A DNA stretch of 64,000 bases from Gelidibacter sp038243395. GTDB lineage: Bacteria; Bacteroidota; Bacteroidia; Flavobacteriales; Flavobacteriaceae. This document shows, piece after piece, positions 15,856-24,044 of the stretch. Below the pieces are notes generated by a model, which saw only the letters and a program-made list of their open reading frames with translations, had not been told where the DNA came from and did no database searches. A program made the position numbers and the translations under genes. Each line of letters begins with the position of its first letter. The first letter of the stretch is position 1. The DNA is taken from NCBI GenBank assembly GCA_038243395.1, contig JBBSRC010000003.1, forward strand, positions 1 to 64,000, written 5' to 3'.

Positions 15856-16875
15856 ATGTCGAAAACCACTCTTACTCTCGTACTAAGTTGCCTTGTTTTG
15901 GTCATTGGATTCCAGAACTTGTCGGCTCAAGAAAAAGCAACCCCCATGAAACAGCATACGCTTGTGCGTCCGCCATATTTAAAAGCGGGTGACACAGTTG
16001 CGATTGTAGCCCCATCTGGAGTTTTAAAAAATAGAAATTCTGAAATTCAAAACGCTCAGAACCTCTTGTCAAGTTGGGGATTGCACTCCGTATTGGGAGA
16101 AAATCTGTTTGCTGAAGCAAATCACTTTGCAGGAACCGATGAACAGCGTTGTGCCGATTTTCAAAAGGCCATGGATGATCCTACTATTAGCGCTATTTGG
16201 GCGGGTCGCGGCGGCTACGGAACCGTAAGGATTTTGGACATGTTGGACTATACCAATTTTAGAAAAAAACCAAAATGGGTCATAGGTTACTCCGATATTA
16301 CCGCATTGCACAATCAATTACACAATGAAGGATTTGAATCCATACACGCCATCATGGCCGCTGGTATTACCAACGATTTAAAGGGAATTGAAGAAAGTGT
16401 AGCGACTTTTAAAGACGCCATTTTTGGAAAACCATTGGCTTACACTTTGGAAGCATCCACTTACAACAAAATAGGAAATGCTTCTGGAGAGTTGGTTGGT
16501 GGCAACTTAACCTTGTTAAATACAATGTTAGGTTCGAAAACAAGCATTGATCTATCAGGAAAAATTTTGTTTATAGAGGAAATCGGGGAACATTTGTACC
16601 ATATAGATCGAATGTTGCAAAGCTTAAAACGCGCCGGATATTTTGATAATTGTAAAGGTGTGATCGTGGGGGATTTTTCGAAGATGAGGGTGAACACAAC
16701 GCCTTGGGGAAGTTCCATTGAGCAGTTGATTTTGGATGCCTTTTCTGATTATGATTTTCCCATTGCCTTTAATATGCGAGCAGGACATGAAGACGATAAT
16801 AGAGCACTGATTTTTGGACGTGACATAGAACTGTCGGTAGGAAAAAAAGTGTCGACCATTAAATTTGATAAATAA
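15856..16875 (+). CDS. Murein LD-carboxypeptidase (peptidase family S66)
   Basis: 339 residues from the ATG at 15856, which gives a normal signal peptide ending L-S-A-Q; an ATG five codons earlier is less likely. S66 motifs: W-A-G-R-G-G-Y-G (about 115-122), I-G-Y-S-D-I-T-A-L with the nucleophilic Ser (about 140), L-F-I-E-E-I-G-E with the catalytic Glu (about 235), and R-A-G-H-E with the catalytic His (about 305). The enzyme removes the terminal D-Ala from tetrapeptide stems in peptidoglycan recycling. The signal peptide predicts a periplasmic enzyme, unlike cytoplasmic E. coli LdcA. Related MccF proteins give immunity to microcin C, a less likely role here. Confidence 0.9.
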   Translation: MSKTTLTLVLSCLVLVIGFQNLSAQEKATPMKQHTLVRPPYLKAGDTVAIVAPSGVLKNRNSEIQNAQNLLSSWGLHSVLGENLFAEANHFAGTDEQRCADFQKAMDDPTISAIWAGRGGYGTVRILDMLDYTNFRKKPKWVIGYSDITALHNQLHNEGFESIHAIMAAGITNDLKGIEESVATFKDAIFGKPLAYTLEASTYNKIGNASGELVGGNLTLLNTMLGSKTSIDLSGKILFIEEIGEHLYHIDRMLQSLKRAGYFDNCKGVIVGDFSKMRVNTTPWGSSIEQLILDAFSDYDFPIAFNMRAGHEDDNRALIFGRDIELSVGKKVSTIKFDK

Positions 16876-16897
16876 TTTTCTTTAAGATGAAACATAG

Positions 16898-16932
16898 CCA
16901 ACTGCCAACTGCTGACTGAAGACTGAAAACTA
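16898..16932. repeat. Degenerate 7-base-period repeat between the LD-carboxypeptidase gene and yraN
   Basis: ACTG recurs at 16901, 16908, 16915 and 16922, then ACTA at 16929: a strict seven-base period with varying flanks. The same pattern is found in other gaps of this window (28267, 38250, 46561-46600). Confidence 0.6.
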
Positions 16933-16940
16933 AACCCACC

Positions 16941-17300
16941 ATGGCACACCACAACGAACTCGGGAAAATAGGCGAAAAACTAGCCGCAGAATACCTTTTC
17001 TCCAAAGGTTACGAGATTGTGTGCAAAAATTACTTCTACCAAAAAGCAGAAATAGATATTATTGCGAAACATAACAATATGATGGTTTGTGTGGAAGTCA
17101 AAACCAGAAACTCTGACTTTTTTGGCAATCCTCAAGAATTTGTTACTCCCGGCAAAATCAAATTGTTAGTGAAAGCAATGGATGCTTATGTCATTGAAAA
17201 CGACATCGATTTAGAGTCTCGATTTGATATTATTGCGATATTAAAGAATAAAACGAGAGAAGAAATAACGCATTATGAGAATGCTTTTTATCATTTTTAA
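16941..17300 (+). CDS. yraN: YraN family protein (UPF0102), predicted endonuclease fold
   Basis: 119 residues, the usual family length. It begins with the conserved N-E-L-G-K-I-G-E-K-L-A-A-E-Y-L helix, followed by K-A-E-I-D-I-I-A and V-C-V-E-V-K-T-R. The E-x-D and E-V-K residues are the metal-binding set of a Holliday-junction-resolvase/restriction-endonuclease-like fold. The cellular role is unsettled; family members have been linked to DNA processing and natural transformation. It starts 66 bases after the LD-carboxypeptidase stop, the space being filled by a 7-base-period repeat. Confidence 0.92.
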   Translation: MAHHNELGKIGEKLAAEYLFSKGYEIVCKNYFYQKAEIDIIAKHNNMMVCVEVKTRNSDFFGNPQEFVTPGKIKLLVKAMDAYVIENDIDLESRFDIIAILKNKTREEITHYENAFYHF

Positions 17301-17308
17301 TGGCTAAT

Positions 17309-17326
17309 TACCTGCGGAGGCAGGTA
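17309..17326. repeat. Perfect hairpin TACCTGC-GGAG-GCAGGTA
   Basis: A seven-base perfect stem with a four-base loop, 9 bases after yraN. It lacks a T run, so it is more likely a REP-like unit than a terminator. A related but imperfect hairpin (CCCCTGCCTTCGCGGG) is at about 19914-19930. Confidence 0.5.
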
Positions 17327-17478
17327 TCTCTTGAATGTCTCCTCAATTATTTTAAATGTTCCAAAAAATAACCCTTCCGTCTTTAAGCCCTTTACTGGGC
17401 TTAAATCCAACTTCCCTTGAAAAAGAGAAGGAAGTACTTGATTCAGATATATTTTAAAATTTAGCTCTAAATTTGATT

Positions 17479-17527
17479 CTCCTCCTTTGTAAGGAGGAGT
17501 GGATTCAATTCCAGAAAGGGAATTGAA
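17479..17527. repeat. Two adjacent perfect hairpins (REP-like) in the 500-base gap after yraN
   Basis: CTCCTCCTT-TGT-AAGGAGGAG (17479-17499) and TTCAATTCC-(6 bases)-GGAATTGAA (17504-17527) are two perfect nine-base stems only four bases apart. This resembles the dispersed intergenic palindromes of Flavobacteriaceae. The remainder of 17327-17814 is AT-rich and shows no gene. Confidence 0.55.
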
Positions 17528-17814
17528 GACGAGGTGGTTTATAAATAGTCAAACCTATCAGGTTTCCAAAACTCCAAAACCTTATTTTCCGTTTAAAACT
17601 TTCTTGTTTATAATCAAAACTCTGCGCATTAAAAATTTGACTTCTATCTGGTTTCTTTTATAAATTTCAAATTATGCAGAATATAACATAATCTGAACCT
17701 AAGTTCATCTTTAGAAACTAACGCAATTTAAATAAAATAACGTATGACAATTGTCACGTTTTGACCCTTTGATATGTATCATATTTGACGCTTGATTATT
17801 TAAAAAAATATATT

Positions 17815-19614
17815 ATGATAACATCCAAACAAGCGCACAGTTTTCACATTCCTGTCATGGGTTTAGCATATACTATAGATAGTCCCATTCGTGTTGCCCA
17901 ATATGGTATTTCGTCCGTCATTTCAATTATTGACGACGATCTGTTGGAAAAAATGAATGCTTTTTACAGCAAGAAATTTAGTTTGCCCTACCAAGAAATC
18001 TCACAAAAAGTAGAAGATTATCGTGCTAAACGTATTACAGCGTATTTGAATTTAGTAGATACCATTGTCAAAGATAAATTTGTAAAATTCAAAGAGGAAG
18101 TATCAGAAAGCAAAGTCGCTTTAGATAATTTTATCGGGATGCTTCCAAATAAATCGGTTATAAAAGATGGTCTTTCAAAAATTTTGGAGGATGGTGTGGC
18201 ACTCAAAGAAACCATTAAGAATTATATAGACACCCATCTGTCGGCTGGCGAAATTGATGTGAATATCATGACCAAAATCGACAAAGATAATTTTATCAAA
18301 TCTGAACAATTACCTATCGAATTTAATGATGCACATGCATCGCTTCGTGGGTTTGCGAATAGTACTTTAGAATCTTCCGTGGTGCTTTCTGCAGGAATGA
18401 ATCCAAGATTGTACAGCTATTTTGAAAAGTTTAATGATTTTTATCCGGATAGTAATAGCTATATAAAGAAGAAAATTATATTGAAAGTCAGTGATTTTCG
18501 TTCTGCAATTATTCAGGGAAAATTCTTAGCTAAAAAAGGGCTTTGGGTTTCAGAATACCGTATTGAATCGGGATTAAATTGTGGTGGTCATGCATTTGCC
18601 ACTGAAGGGTTTTTATTTGGGCCAATTTTGGAGGAATTTAAAACTAAAAAATCAGAATTATTACAAGATACACATGATGTTTTTATAAAAGCTTTAGCTG
18701 ATAAATGCTTATTTGTGCCCGAGCAACCTCTCGATATAAAAATTACGGCTCAAGGAGGTGTCGGGACTGCGGAGGAACACGAATTCTTGATTAAAAACTA
18801 TGAGATCGATTCTGTAGGTTGGGGTACTCCTTTTTTGTTAGTTCCAGAAGCAACGTCTGTGGATGATGAAACGCGGAAGCTATTGGCAGGTGCAAAGGAG
18901 GCCGATTTGTATTTAAGTGATATTTCCCCACTAGGCGTGCCTTTTAATACCTTACGAGGGACTTCGAATGAGTTTTATAAACAAATGCGGATTGATAATA
19001 ATAAAGCAGGAAGTTCCTGTCCGAAGAAGTTTCTGGCCTTGAGCAAAGAGTTTGGTCCGGAAGGTATTTGTACGGCTTCAAAAAAATATCAGGATGTAAA
19101 ATTGGCCGAACTTGATGAGCGAAAGGACGCCATGGTCAGTTCAAAGTATGAAATAGCTAAAAACAAGATTACTGAAAAGTCCTGTCTTTGTGTCGGCTTA
19201 GCGAATGCCTCTTATCTTGAAAACGCTATTCCTATAAAAGGACAGCAACAAGGTGTGGTAATTTGTCCAGGTCCAAATATGGCTTATTTTGATAAAGAAG
19301 TTTCGTTATCACAAATGGCACAACATATTTATGGGGGCCAGTCCGTACTTTCAGATGCTTATAGACCAAATATGTTTGTAAAGGAATTAAAAATGTATGT
19401 TGATTATTTGAGAAATGATATTGCGACTTTTACAGATGAACTGTCTGCTAAAAACGTAAAAAAATGGACTGCTTTTAAGAGTAATTTAATGGATGGCATT
19501 GCTTACTATCAAAATCTATTTGATGAAACGATCACTCCGAAAAATATGCTGATTCAAGCTGATATAATTACTTATAAGAATGAATTGAATACGATTGAGA
19601 TTCCTATTTTGTAG
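17815..19614 (+). CDS. Uncharacterised protein with a nitronate-monooxygenase/IMPDH-like TIM-barrel pattern
   Basis: 599 residues from the ATG at 17815; a TTG ten codons earlier is less likely. No signal peptide. The N-terminus I-P-V-M-G-L-A-Y-T-I-D-S-P-I-R-V-A and later I-T-A-Q-G-G-V-G-T-A-E-E-H, then V-G-W-G-T-P-F-L-L-V-P-E, follow the barrel pattern of flavin-dependent nitronate monooxygenases and PfaD-like proteins, with S-P-L-G-V-P-F-N-T-L where that family has its S-x-x-G-x-P-x-R segment. A helical insert (about 60-170) and a Cys-bearing C-terminal third (S-S-C-P-K-K, G-I-C-T-A, K-S-C-L-C-V, V-I-C-P-G-P) are unlike standard members; the Cys set could bind a metal or Fe-S cluster. Single gene followed by a terminator. 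The enzymatic role is unknown and the fold call is by pattern. Confidence 0.6.
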   Translation: MITSKQAHSFHIPVMGLAYTIDSPIRVAQYGISSVISIIDDDLLEKMNAFYSKKFSLPYQEISQKVEDYRAKRITAYLNLVDTIVKDKFVKFKEEVSESKVALDNFIGMLPNKSVIKDGLSKILEDGVALKETIKNYIDTHLSAGEIDVNIMTKIDKDNFIKSEQLPIEFNDAHASLRGFANSTLESSVVLSAGMNPRLYSYFEKFNDFYPDSNSYIKKKIILKVSDFRSAIIQGKFLAKKGLWVSEYRIESGLNCGGHAFATEGFLFGPILEEFKTKKSELLQDTHDVFIKALADKCLFVPEQPLDIKITAQGGVGTAEEHEFLIKNYEIDSVGWGTPFLLVPEATSVDDETRKLLAGAKEADLYLSDISPLGVPFNTLRGTSNEFYKQMRIDNNKAGSSCPKKFLALSKEFGPEGICTASKKYQDVKLAELDERKDAMVSSKYEIAKNKITEKSCLCVGLANASYLENAIPIKGQQQGVVICPGPNMAYFDKEVSLSQMAQHIYGGQSVLSDAYRPNMFVKELKMYVDYLRNDIATFTDELSAKNVKKWTAFKSNLMDGIAYYQNLFDETITPKNMLIQADIITYKNELNTIEIPIL

Positions 19615-19653
19615 TTAAAGAACGTAAGGGAACTTTTTGATTTAGATGTAGTT

Positions 19654-19702
19654 AAACCTCTCAGTCCCGAAGCGTCGGGATCAAAACCGCAGAGGTTTTT
19701 CG
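19654..19702 (+). terminator. Terminator with an inserted palindrome after the TIM-barrel-like gene
   Basis: AAACCTCT (19654-19661) pairs with AGAGGTTT (19691-19698), followed by a T run. The loop contains the perfect hairpin TCCCGAAGCGTCGGGA (19665-19680), one of a family of similar palindromes in the window. The remaining bases up to 19937 contain an imperfect hairpin near 19914-19930 and no gene. Confidence 0.6.
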
Positions 19703-19937
19703 TTCTAAATTTTTTCGGTTAAATTCCTTTTAAATCTGCAATTAGCCTGCTTTTAAGGAAGATGTGGATACGCAATGGATGAAAGACAGAGGATGATGTA
19801 GTTCTTTGCTAAAATATAATAAATCAAAAGATGTTCGTTTGTATTATCCTTGAGAATCTTTATTGGACTTGAATAATTGGTCTCTGATTTAAGAATTAGA
19901 GTTTAATTACGAGACCCCTGCCTTCGCGGGAGTTTTG

Positions 19938-20516
19938 TTATCTATAGAAATTCATCTCATCCACATATTCCCAAACATGTTCGGGCAGCATCGGTTTGAC
20001 GTTTTTACCTTTTCTAATAGAATCTCGGATAAATGTAGAAGAAAGTTCCATGATGGGAGCTTTCACATGATGGATATTGGGATGCTCGTCAAATTGAGTT
20101 TCAATCACACCTTCTGATAATCTTGGGTACACATAAATAGGATGTTTGGCTAAAATCAATTCATAGTTTTTCCACTTGTGGAAGCTCTTCAGATTGTCTT
20201 CGCCCATAATCAATGCAAACTCATATTTTGGATGTTTTTCAATCAGATAGGTAAGCGTGTCAATGGTGTAGTTGGGTTGTGATAAGCCAAATTCAATATC
20301 GTTTGGTCGGAGTTTGTGATAATCTGCTGTAGCGCGATAAACCATCTCAAAACGATCGTGGTTGTGGAGCATGGAAGCTTTTACCTTAAAAGGACTTTGG
20401 GGCGTGATCACAAACCAGATTTGGTCAAGATCACTATGTTCGGCCATATGATTAGCAATAATTAAATGGCCAATGTGAATGGGGTTAAACGTGCCAAAGT
20501 AAAGTCCGATTTTCAT
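19938..20516 (-). CDS. nadD: Nicotinate-nucleotide adenylyltransferase
   Basis: 192 residues, full length. The nucleotidyltransferase signature G-T-F-N-P-I-H-I-G-H at residues 8-17 contains the H-x-G-H ATP site, and S-S-T-F-I-R near residue 160 is the second ATP-binding motif. It adenylates nicotinate mononucleotide to deamido-NAD in cytoplasmic NAD synthesis. Last gene of the yicC-gmk-nadD operon; it starts 17 bases after gmk. Confidence 0.96.
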   Translation of the reverse strand: MKIGLYFGTFNPIHIGHLIIANHMAEHSDLDQIWFVITPQSPFKVKASMLHNHDRFEMVYRATADYHKLRPNDIEFGLSQPNYTIDTLTYLIEKHPKYEFALIMGEDNLKSFHKWKNYELILAKHPIYVYPRLSEGVIETQFDEHPNIHHVKAPIMELSSTFIRDSIRKGKNVKPMLPEHVWEYVDEMNFYR

Positions 20517-20533
20517 CTGTGTCTAATTATTTT

Positions 20534-21130
20534 TTAATCTTCTTTCACGAAATCTGAGACTAATTTATAAGATTCTGCAAAAGCATTTTCAAGATTGTCA
20601 TTGACCACAATCACATCAAATAGAGGAGCGGTCGCCAATTCAGCAGATGCCTTCGCAATGCGCATATTGATTTTATCATTACTTTCCGTCTGACGCTTTT
20701 TAAGACGGATTTTTAGCTCGTCAATACTGGGCGGCTTTACAAAAATCGCAATAGTTTGTTCAGGAAATTTTCGTTTAATCCGCAGACCTCCAGACACGTC
20801 AATATCGAAAATTACATTTTTGCCTTTGGCCCAGATCCTTTCGACTTCCGTTTTTAAGGTTCCGTAAAAATTATCGCGATACACTTCTTCCCATTCCAAA
20901 AAATCGTCATTTTTAATGTGATTTTTAAAAGCTTGGGTGTCGAGAAAATAGTAGTCTTTTCCATCGGTTTCAGTGCCTCTCTTCTCTCGGGAAGTAGCGG
21001 AAATGGAGAATTCTAAATTAAGTTCTTCTTGCTCCAGTAAATACCTGACAAGCGTTGTTTTTCCTGAACCAGAAGGGGCTGAGAATACGATAAGTTTACC
21101 GTGATTGGGGATGTCATTTAAATTGGTCAC
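20534..21130 (-). CDS. gmk: Guanylate kinase
   Basis: 198 residues. P-loop S-A-P-S-G-S-G-K-T-T near residues 18-27; GMP-binding region S-A-T-S-R-E-K-R-G-T-E (about 44) and D-Y-Y-F-L (about 58); lid R-L-K-K-R (about 142). It phosphorylates GMP to GDP. It lies between yicC and nadD with gaps of 33 and 17 bases, a gene order common in Bacteroidota. Confidence 0.97.
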   Translation of the reverse strand: MTNLNDIPNHGKLIVFSAPSGSGKTTLVRYLLEQEELNLEFSISATSREKRGTETDGKDYYFLDTQAFKNHIKNDDFLEWEEVYRDNFYGTLKTEVERIWAKGKNVIFDIDVSGGLRIKRKFPEQTIAIFVKPPSIDELKIRLKKRQTESNDKINMRIAKASAELATAPLFDVIVVNDNLENAFAESYKLVSDFVKED

Positions 21131-21163
21131 AAATATTTTTTTAGGGTAAGTGGTCTTTAATTT

Positions 21164-22021
21164 TTAAAGCACATTCAATAATTGTTCTTTAATTTTTTCC
21201 AATTCATCCTTCATCTGTACAACCAATTTTTGCATAGGAGCATAATTACTTTTTGAACCGATAGTATTGATTTCACGTCCCATTTCCTGACTGATGAACG
21301 CTAATTTTTTCCCGTTGGAATCCTCACTATTAAGAGCTTTTATGAAATAGTCCAAATGATTTTTCAAGCGTACTTTTTCTTCTGTAATGTCAAACTTTTC
21401 GATATAAAAAACCAATTCCTGTTCAAACCGGTTTTCATCTACTTTTTCCTTTAATTCAGCAACCCCTTTGTTTAAGCGCTCTCTCACGCCCTCAATACGT
21501 TCAGGGTCCATGGCTATGACCTCATCTAATAAATCTGATATGTTTTGAACACGATCAAAAAATTCTGATTCGAGACTTTTTCCTTCGTCCAAACGGTATT
21601 GCTGTATTTTATCTAAGGCTGTATTGATTTCTGCGGCAATTGCTTCCCATTCATCTTCGTCCATCTCGTCACGTTCGGTGGTCAATGCATCAGGTAAACG
21701 AATGGCCATTTTTAACAATTCGGTTTCGTCACCGTCCACAACGTCTTTCAATTGCTTGATGTATTGTTTAATTACGGTTTTATTGATTTGGGTTGAGGTT
21801 TCTTCGCCAGTAATCTCCATATACAATGAAAAATCTATTTTACCGCGTTCTAATTTTGAAGCAATTAATTTACGAATGTCCAACTCTTTTTCTCTGTATA
21901 AAGAAGGCATTCTGGTATTCAAATCAAGGTTTTTGCTATTTAGCGATTTTACCTCAATGGAGATTTTTTTGTTAGGAAGCTGTAAAACAGATTTCCCATA
22001 TCCTGTCATGGAATGTATCAT
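21164..22021 (-). CDS. yicC: YicC family endoribonuclease-like protein
   Basis: 285 residues, the normal length. It starts with the diagnostic M-I-H-S-M-T-G-Y-G-K-S and continues S-I-E-V-K-S-L-N-S-K-N-L-D. The C-terminal DUF1732 part has G-K-K-L-A-F-I-S-Q-E-M-G-R-E-I-N-T-I-G-S-K, the conserved block of this family. E. coli YicC was reported to have ribonuclease activity on a small RNA; the role in Bacteroidota is not established. First gene of the yicC-gmk-nadD operon. Confidence 0.93.
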   Translation of the reverse strand: MIHSMTGYGKSVLQLPNKKISIEVKSLNSKNLDLNTRMPSLYREKELDIRKLIASKLERGKIDFSLYMEITGEETSTQINKTVIKQYIKQLKDVVDGDETELLKMAIRLPDALTTERDEMDEDEWEAIAAEINTALDKIQQYRLDEGKSLESEFFDRVQNISDLLDEVIAMDPERIEGVRERLNKGVAELKEKVDENRFEQELVFYIEKFDITEEKVRLKNHLDYFIKALNSEDSNGKKLAFISQEMGREINTIGSKSNYAPMQKLVVQMKDELEKIKEQLLNVL

Positions 22022-22222
22022 GGACGTTTTTTAAAAGTTGCACAAAGATAATGAAAACATCAGTTTTAACTCGGTAATAAAGTAGATGAAATGCGCCAAA
22101 AGGATTTAAAACTTCTTAATTTGCGCTCTTATAATTAGTAACCAGTTCATAAAGTTTTGTTTTACACTGGTTTTTTGAAATCAGGTTTGTAATCTAAAGT
22201 CTATGATCTATATCTAAAAAAT

Positions 22223-22702
22223 ATGTACTTAAAGAATTTTGAAATTCGCTGGAGTGATATTGACGCTAATATGCATTTGGCCAATTCAGCTTATGTTAAC
22301 TTTATGAGCCATACCCGTGTGGCGTTTTTTGAAGCCCATAATTTTTCTTTGTCTAATCTGGTGAGGAATCAAATTAGTCCGGTTGTTTTTTATGAACATA
22401 TCTACTACTTCAAAGAAGCCTTTTTAGGCACACCAATACGCGTTAGTCTTGAAGTTACTGGTTTAAGCGAAGACGGTATGTTTTTTAAAATTGAGCATAA
22501 TATATATAACCATAAGGGAGATAATTTAGCAAATTGTGAGCTTTTGGGCGCCTGGATCAATTTGAAGACCCGCGAACTAACGGCATTACCGACTGAGTTT
22601 TTATCAGAAATGAATAGCTTCCCCAAATCGGATGACTTTAAAGTATTGACTAAAGAGGATACTCGTAAATTTGGCAAGAAGCCAATTAAACTGCAACTTT
22701 AG
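22223..22702 (+). CDS. Acyl-CoA thioesterase, hotdog fold (4HBT-type)
   Basis: 159 residues. The N-terminus R-W-S-D-I-D-A-N-M-H-L-A-N-S-A-Y matches the active-site block of 4-hydroxybenzoyl-CoA-thioesterase-type hotdog proteins (D-x-D-x-x-x-H-x-N), with the catalytic Asp at about residue 13. It is expected to hydrolyse acyl-CoA thioesters in the cytoplasm; chain specificity is unknown. It is convergent with the EamA transporter gene and overlaps its end by 17 bases. Confidence 0.88.
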   Translation: MYLKNFEIRWSDIDANMHLANSAYVNFMSHTRVAFFEAHNFSLSNLVRNQISPVVFYEHIYYFKEAFLGTPIRVSLEVTGLSEDGMFFKIEHNIYNHKGDNLANCELLGAWINLKTRELTALPTEFLSEMNSFPKSDDFKVLTKEDTRKFGKKPIKLQL

Positions 22703-23579
22703 GTTTTTTGGTTACCAAATAAACGCCTAAAAAGATCAGAGCAGCGGCAATAATCTTTACGGGTCCTAGTTGATCGCTCCCCATGATAATGGCAAAGAAG
22801 CCAGCAATAACGGGTTGCAAATAAATGAAAATACTTACGGTCGAAGCTTTTAAATGAATTAAGGCTAACGGGTTTAAAAGATTGGCTATATAGGTGGCAC
22901 CAATCACGACAAACACAACTGCAAATAGCACATAAGGACTAAAGCTCTGCACATCGATTTCCTTGAGCTCAGAATAGCCGAAGGGAAGAACCATGATTAA
23001 AGCAAAGAGGAATAGCCATTTGAGAAAAGTAAGAGGATGGTATTTTGCCGTCAATTTTTTTACAAGAATAATATAAATCGCAAAGGAGGTGGCGTTGATC
23101 ACTATTAAAGTGTTTCCTAAAAGTATATTATCGGCGACCAATAATGATTTTCCATAAATGGTTAAAATTATAGCACCTGCAAATCCCAATAATACGCCAA
23201 CGATCTTCATCGAGGTTAGTTTTTCCTTTAGAATAATCGCGGACATGATCAATACTAAAATCGGGGAGATGGTCGAAATTACTGAGGCGTGAATTGGTGT
23301 AGTGTGCTCTAGCCCCTTAAAAAACATGATCATGTTGACCGCAACGCCAAAAAAGGCGGCGATTACAAAATGGAGGTAATCACGTTGGTCTATCTTTTCT
23401 TTCGGACCCAAAAAGCTGAATAACCAAAATAATAAAGTTGCGCCTCCAACTCTGAGAATAATAAATGCGTAAGGTTTAACGAAACCACCCACCATGACAT
23501 CTTTGGCTAAGGTGTAGTTTAAACCATACATTATTTGCACAATTAAAGCGGCAAGTAGTGCAAGATTTCTAGCTCTCAT
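22686..23579 (-). CDS. EamA/DMT family transporter
   Basis: 297 residues with ten predicted membrane helices in two EamA repeats (about 5-140 and 150-290). The second half opens with N-A-T-S-F-A-I-Y-I-I-L-V-K and ends with a P-V-I-A-G-F-F-A-I helix, both typical of drug/metabolite transporters. It sits in the inner membrane; substrate unknown. It overlaps the ArsC-like gene upstream by 11 bases, so the two are probably translated from one mRNA, and it overlaps the convergent thioesterase gene by 17. Confidence 0.9.
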   Translation of the reverse strand: MRARNLALLAALIVQIMYGLNYTLAKDVMVGGFVKPYAFIILRVGGATLLFWLFSFLGPKEKIDQRDYLHFVIAAFFGVAVNMIMFFKGLEHTTPIHASVISTISPILVLIMSAIILKEKLTSMKIVGVLLGFAGAIILTIYGKSLLVADNILLGNTLIVINATSFAIYIILVKKLTAKYHPLTFLKWLFLFALIMVLPFGYSELKEIDVQSFSPYVLFAVVFVVIGATYIANLLNPLALIHLKASTVSIFIYLQPVIAGFFAIIMGSDQLGPVKIIAAALIFLGVYLVTKKPKVAV

Positions 23580-23946
23580 GAATCGCTTTTTTCGCGGCTT
23601 CTACGGTTTTGGCACTGTTGCCAATAAAAATCTGATCATTATAAACAATTACAGGTCGACTCAAGAAGGTATAATGTTGAAGAATGTATTTTTTAAAATC
23701 TTTTTCTGTCAGATTTTGGTCTTTGAGACCTAAGGTTTTGTAATGTTGGGCCCGTTTGCTGAATAAGGCTTCATAACTGCCAGAAAGTTTATAGAGTTCT
23801 TCCAGTTGTGAAGCAGTAATTTCTTCGCTTTTAATATCTTGGAGAATAAAATCAGACGGTAAATCTAAAGTCTTAATGATTCTGGTACAGGTACTACACG
23901 TTTTTAAATAAAATATTTTTTTCAAAACAATCAATTTGAGGTGCAA
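23569..23946 (-). CDS. ArsC/Spx family thioredoxin-fold protein
   Basis: 125 residues from the first possible start; the N-terminus may begin a few codons later, at K-K-I-F-Y-L. C-S-T-C-T-R (about 17-22) is the redox motif of the ArsC/Spx/YffB group, and S-R-P-V-I-V (about 96) is the conserved cis-Pro region that follows in arsenate reductases. Arsenate reductase activity is possible but not indicated by context, since no ars genes are near; YffB-like proteins of this size often have other redox roles. Operon with the EamA transporter. Confidence 0.82.
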   Translation of the reverse strand: MHLKLIVLKKIFYLKTCSTCTRIIKTLDLPSDFILQDIKSEEITASQLEELYKLSGSYEALFSKRAQHYKTLGLKDQNLTEKDFKKYILQHYTFLSRPVIVYNDQIFIGNSAKTVEAAKKAIHES

Positions 23947-24044
23947 GTTAAGCGGATTTAATAGGAAAAATAAGTAATTTTAAGGAAACTTGAGCACTGA
24001 GATGTCGAACCTAAGCAATGCTCTTAGCAGTTGCAATATAACCC

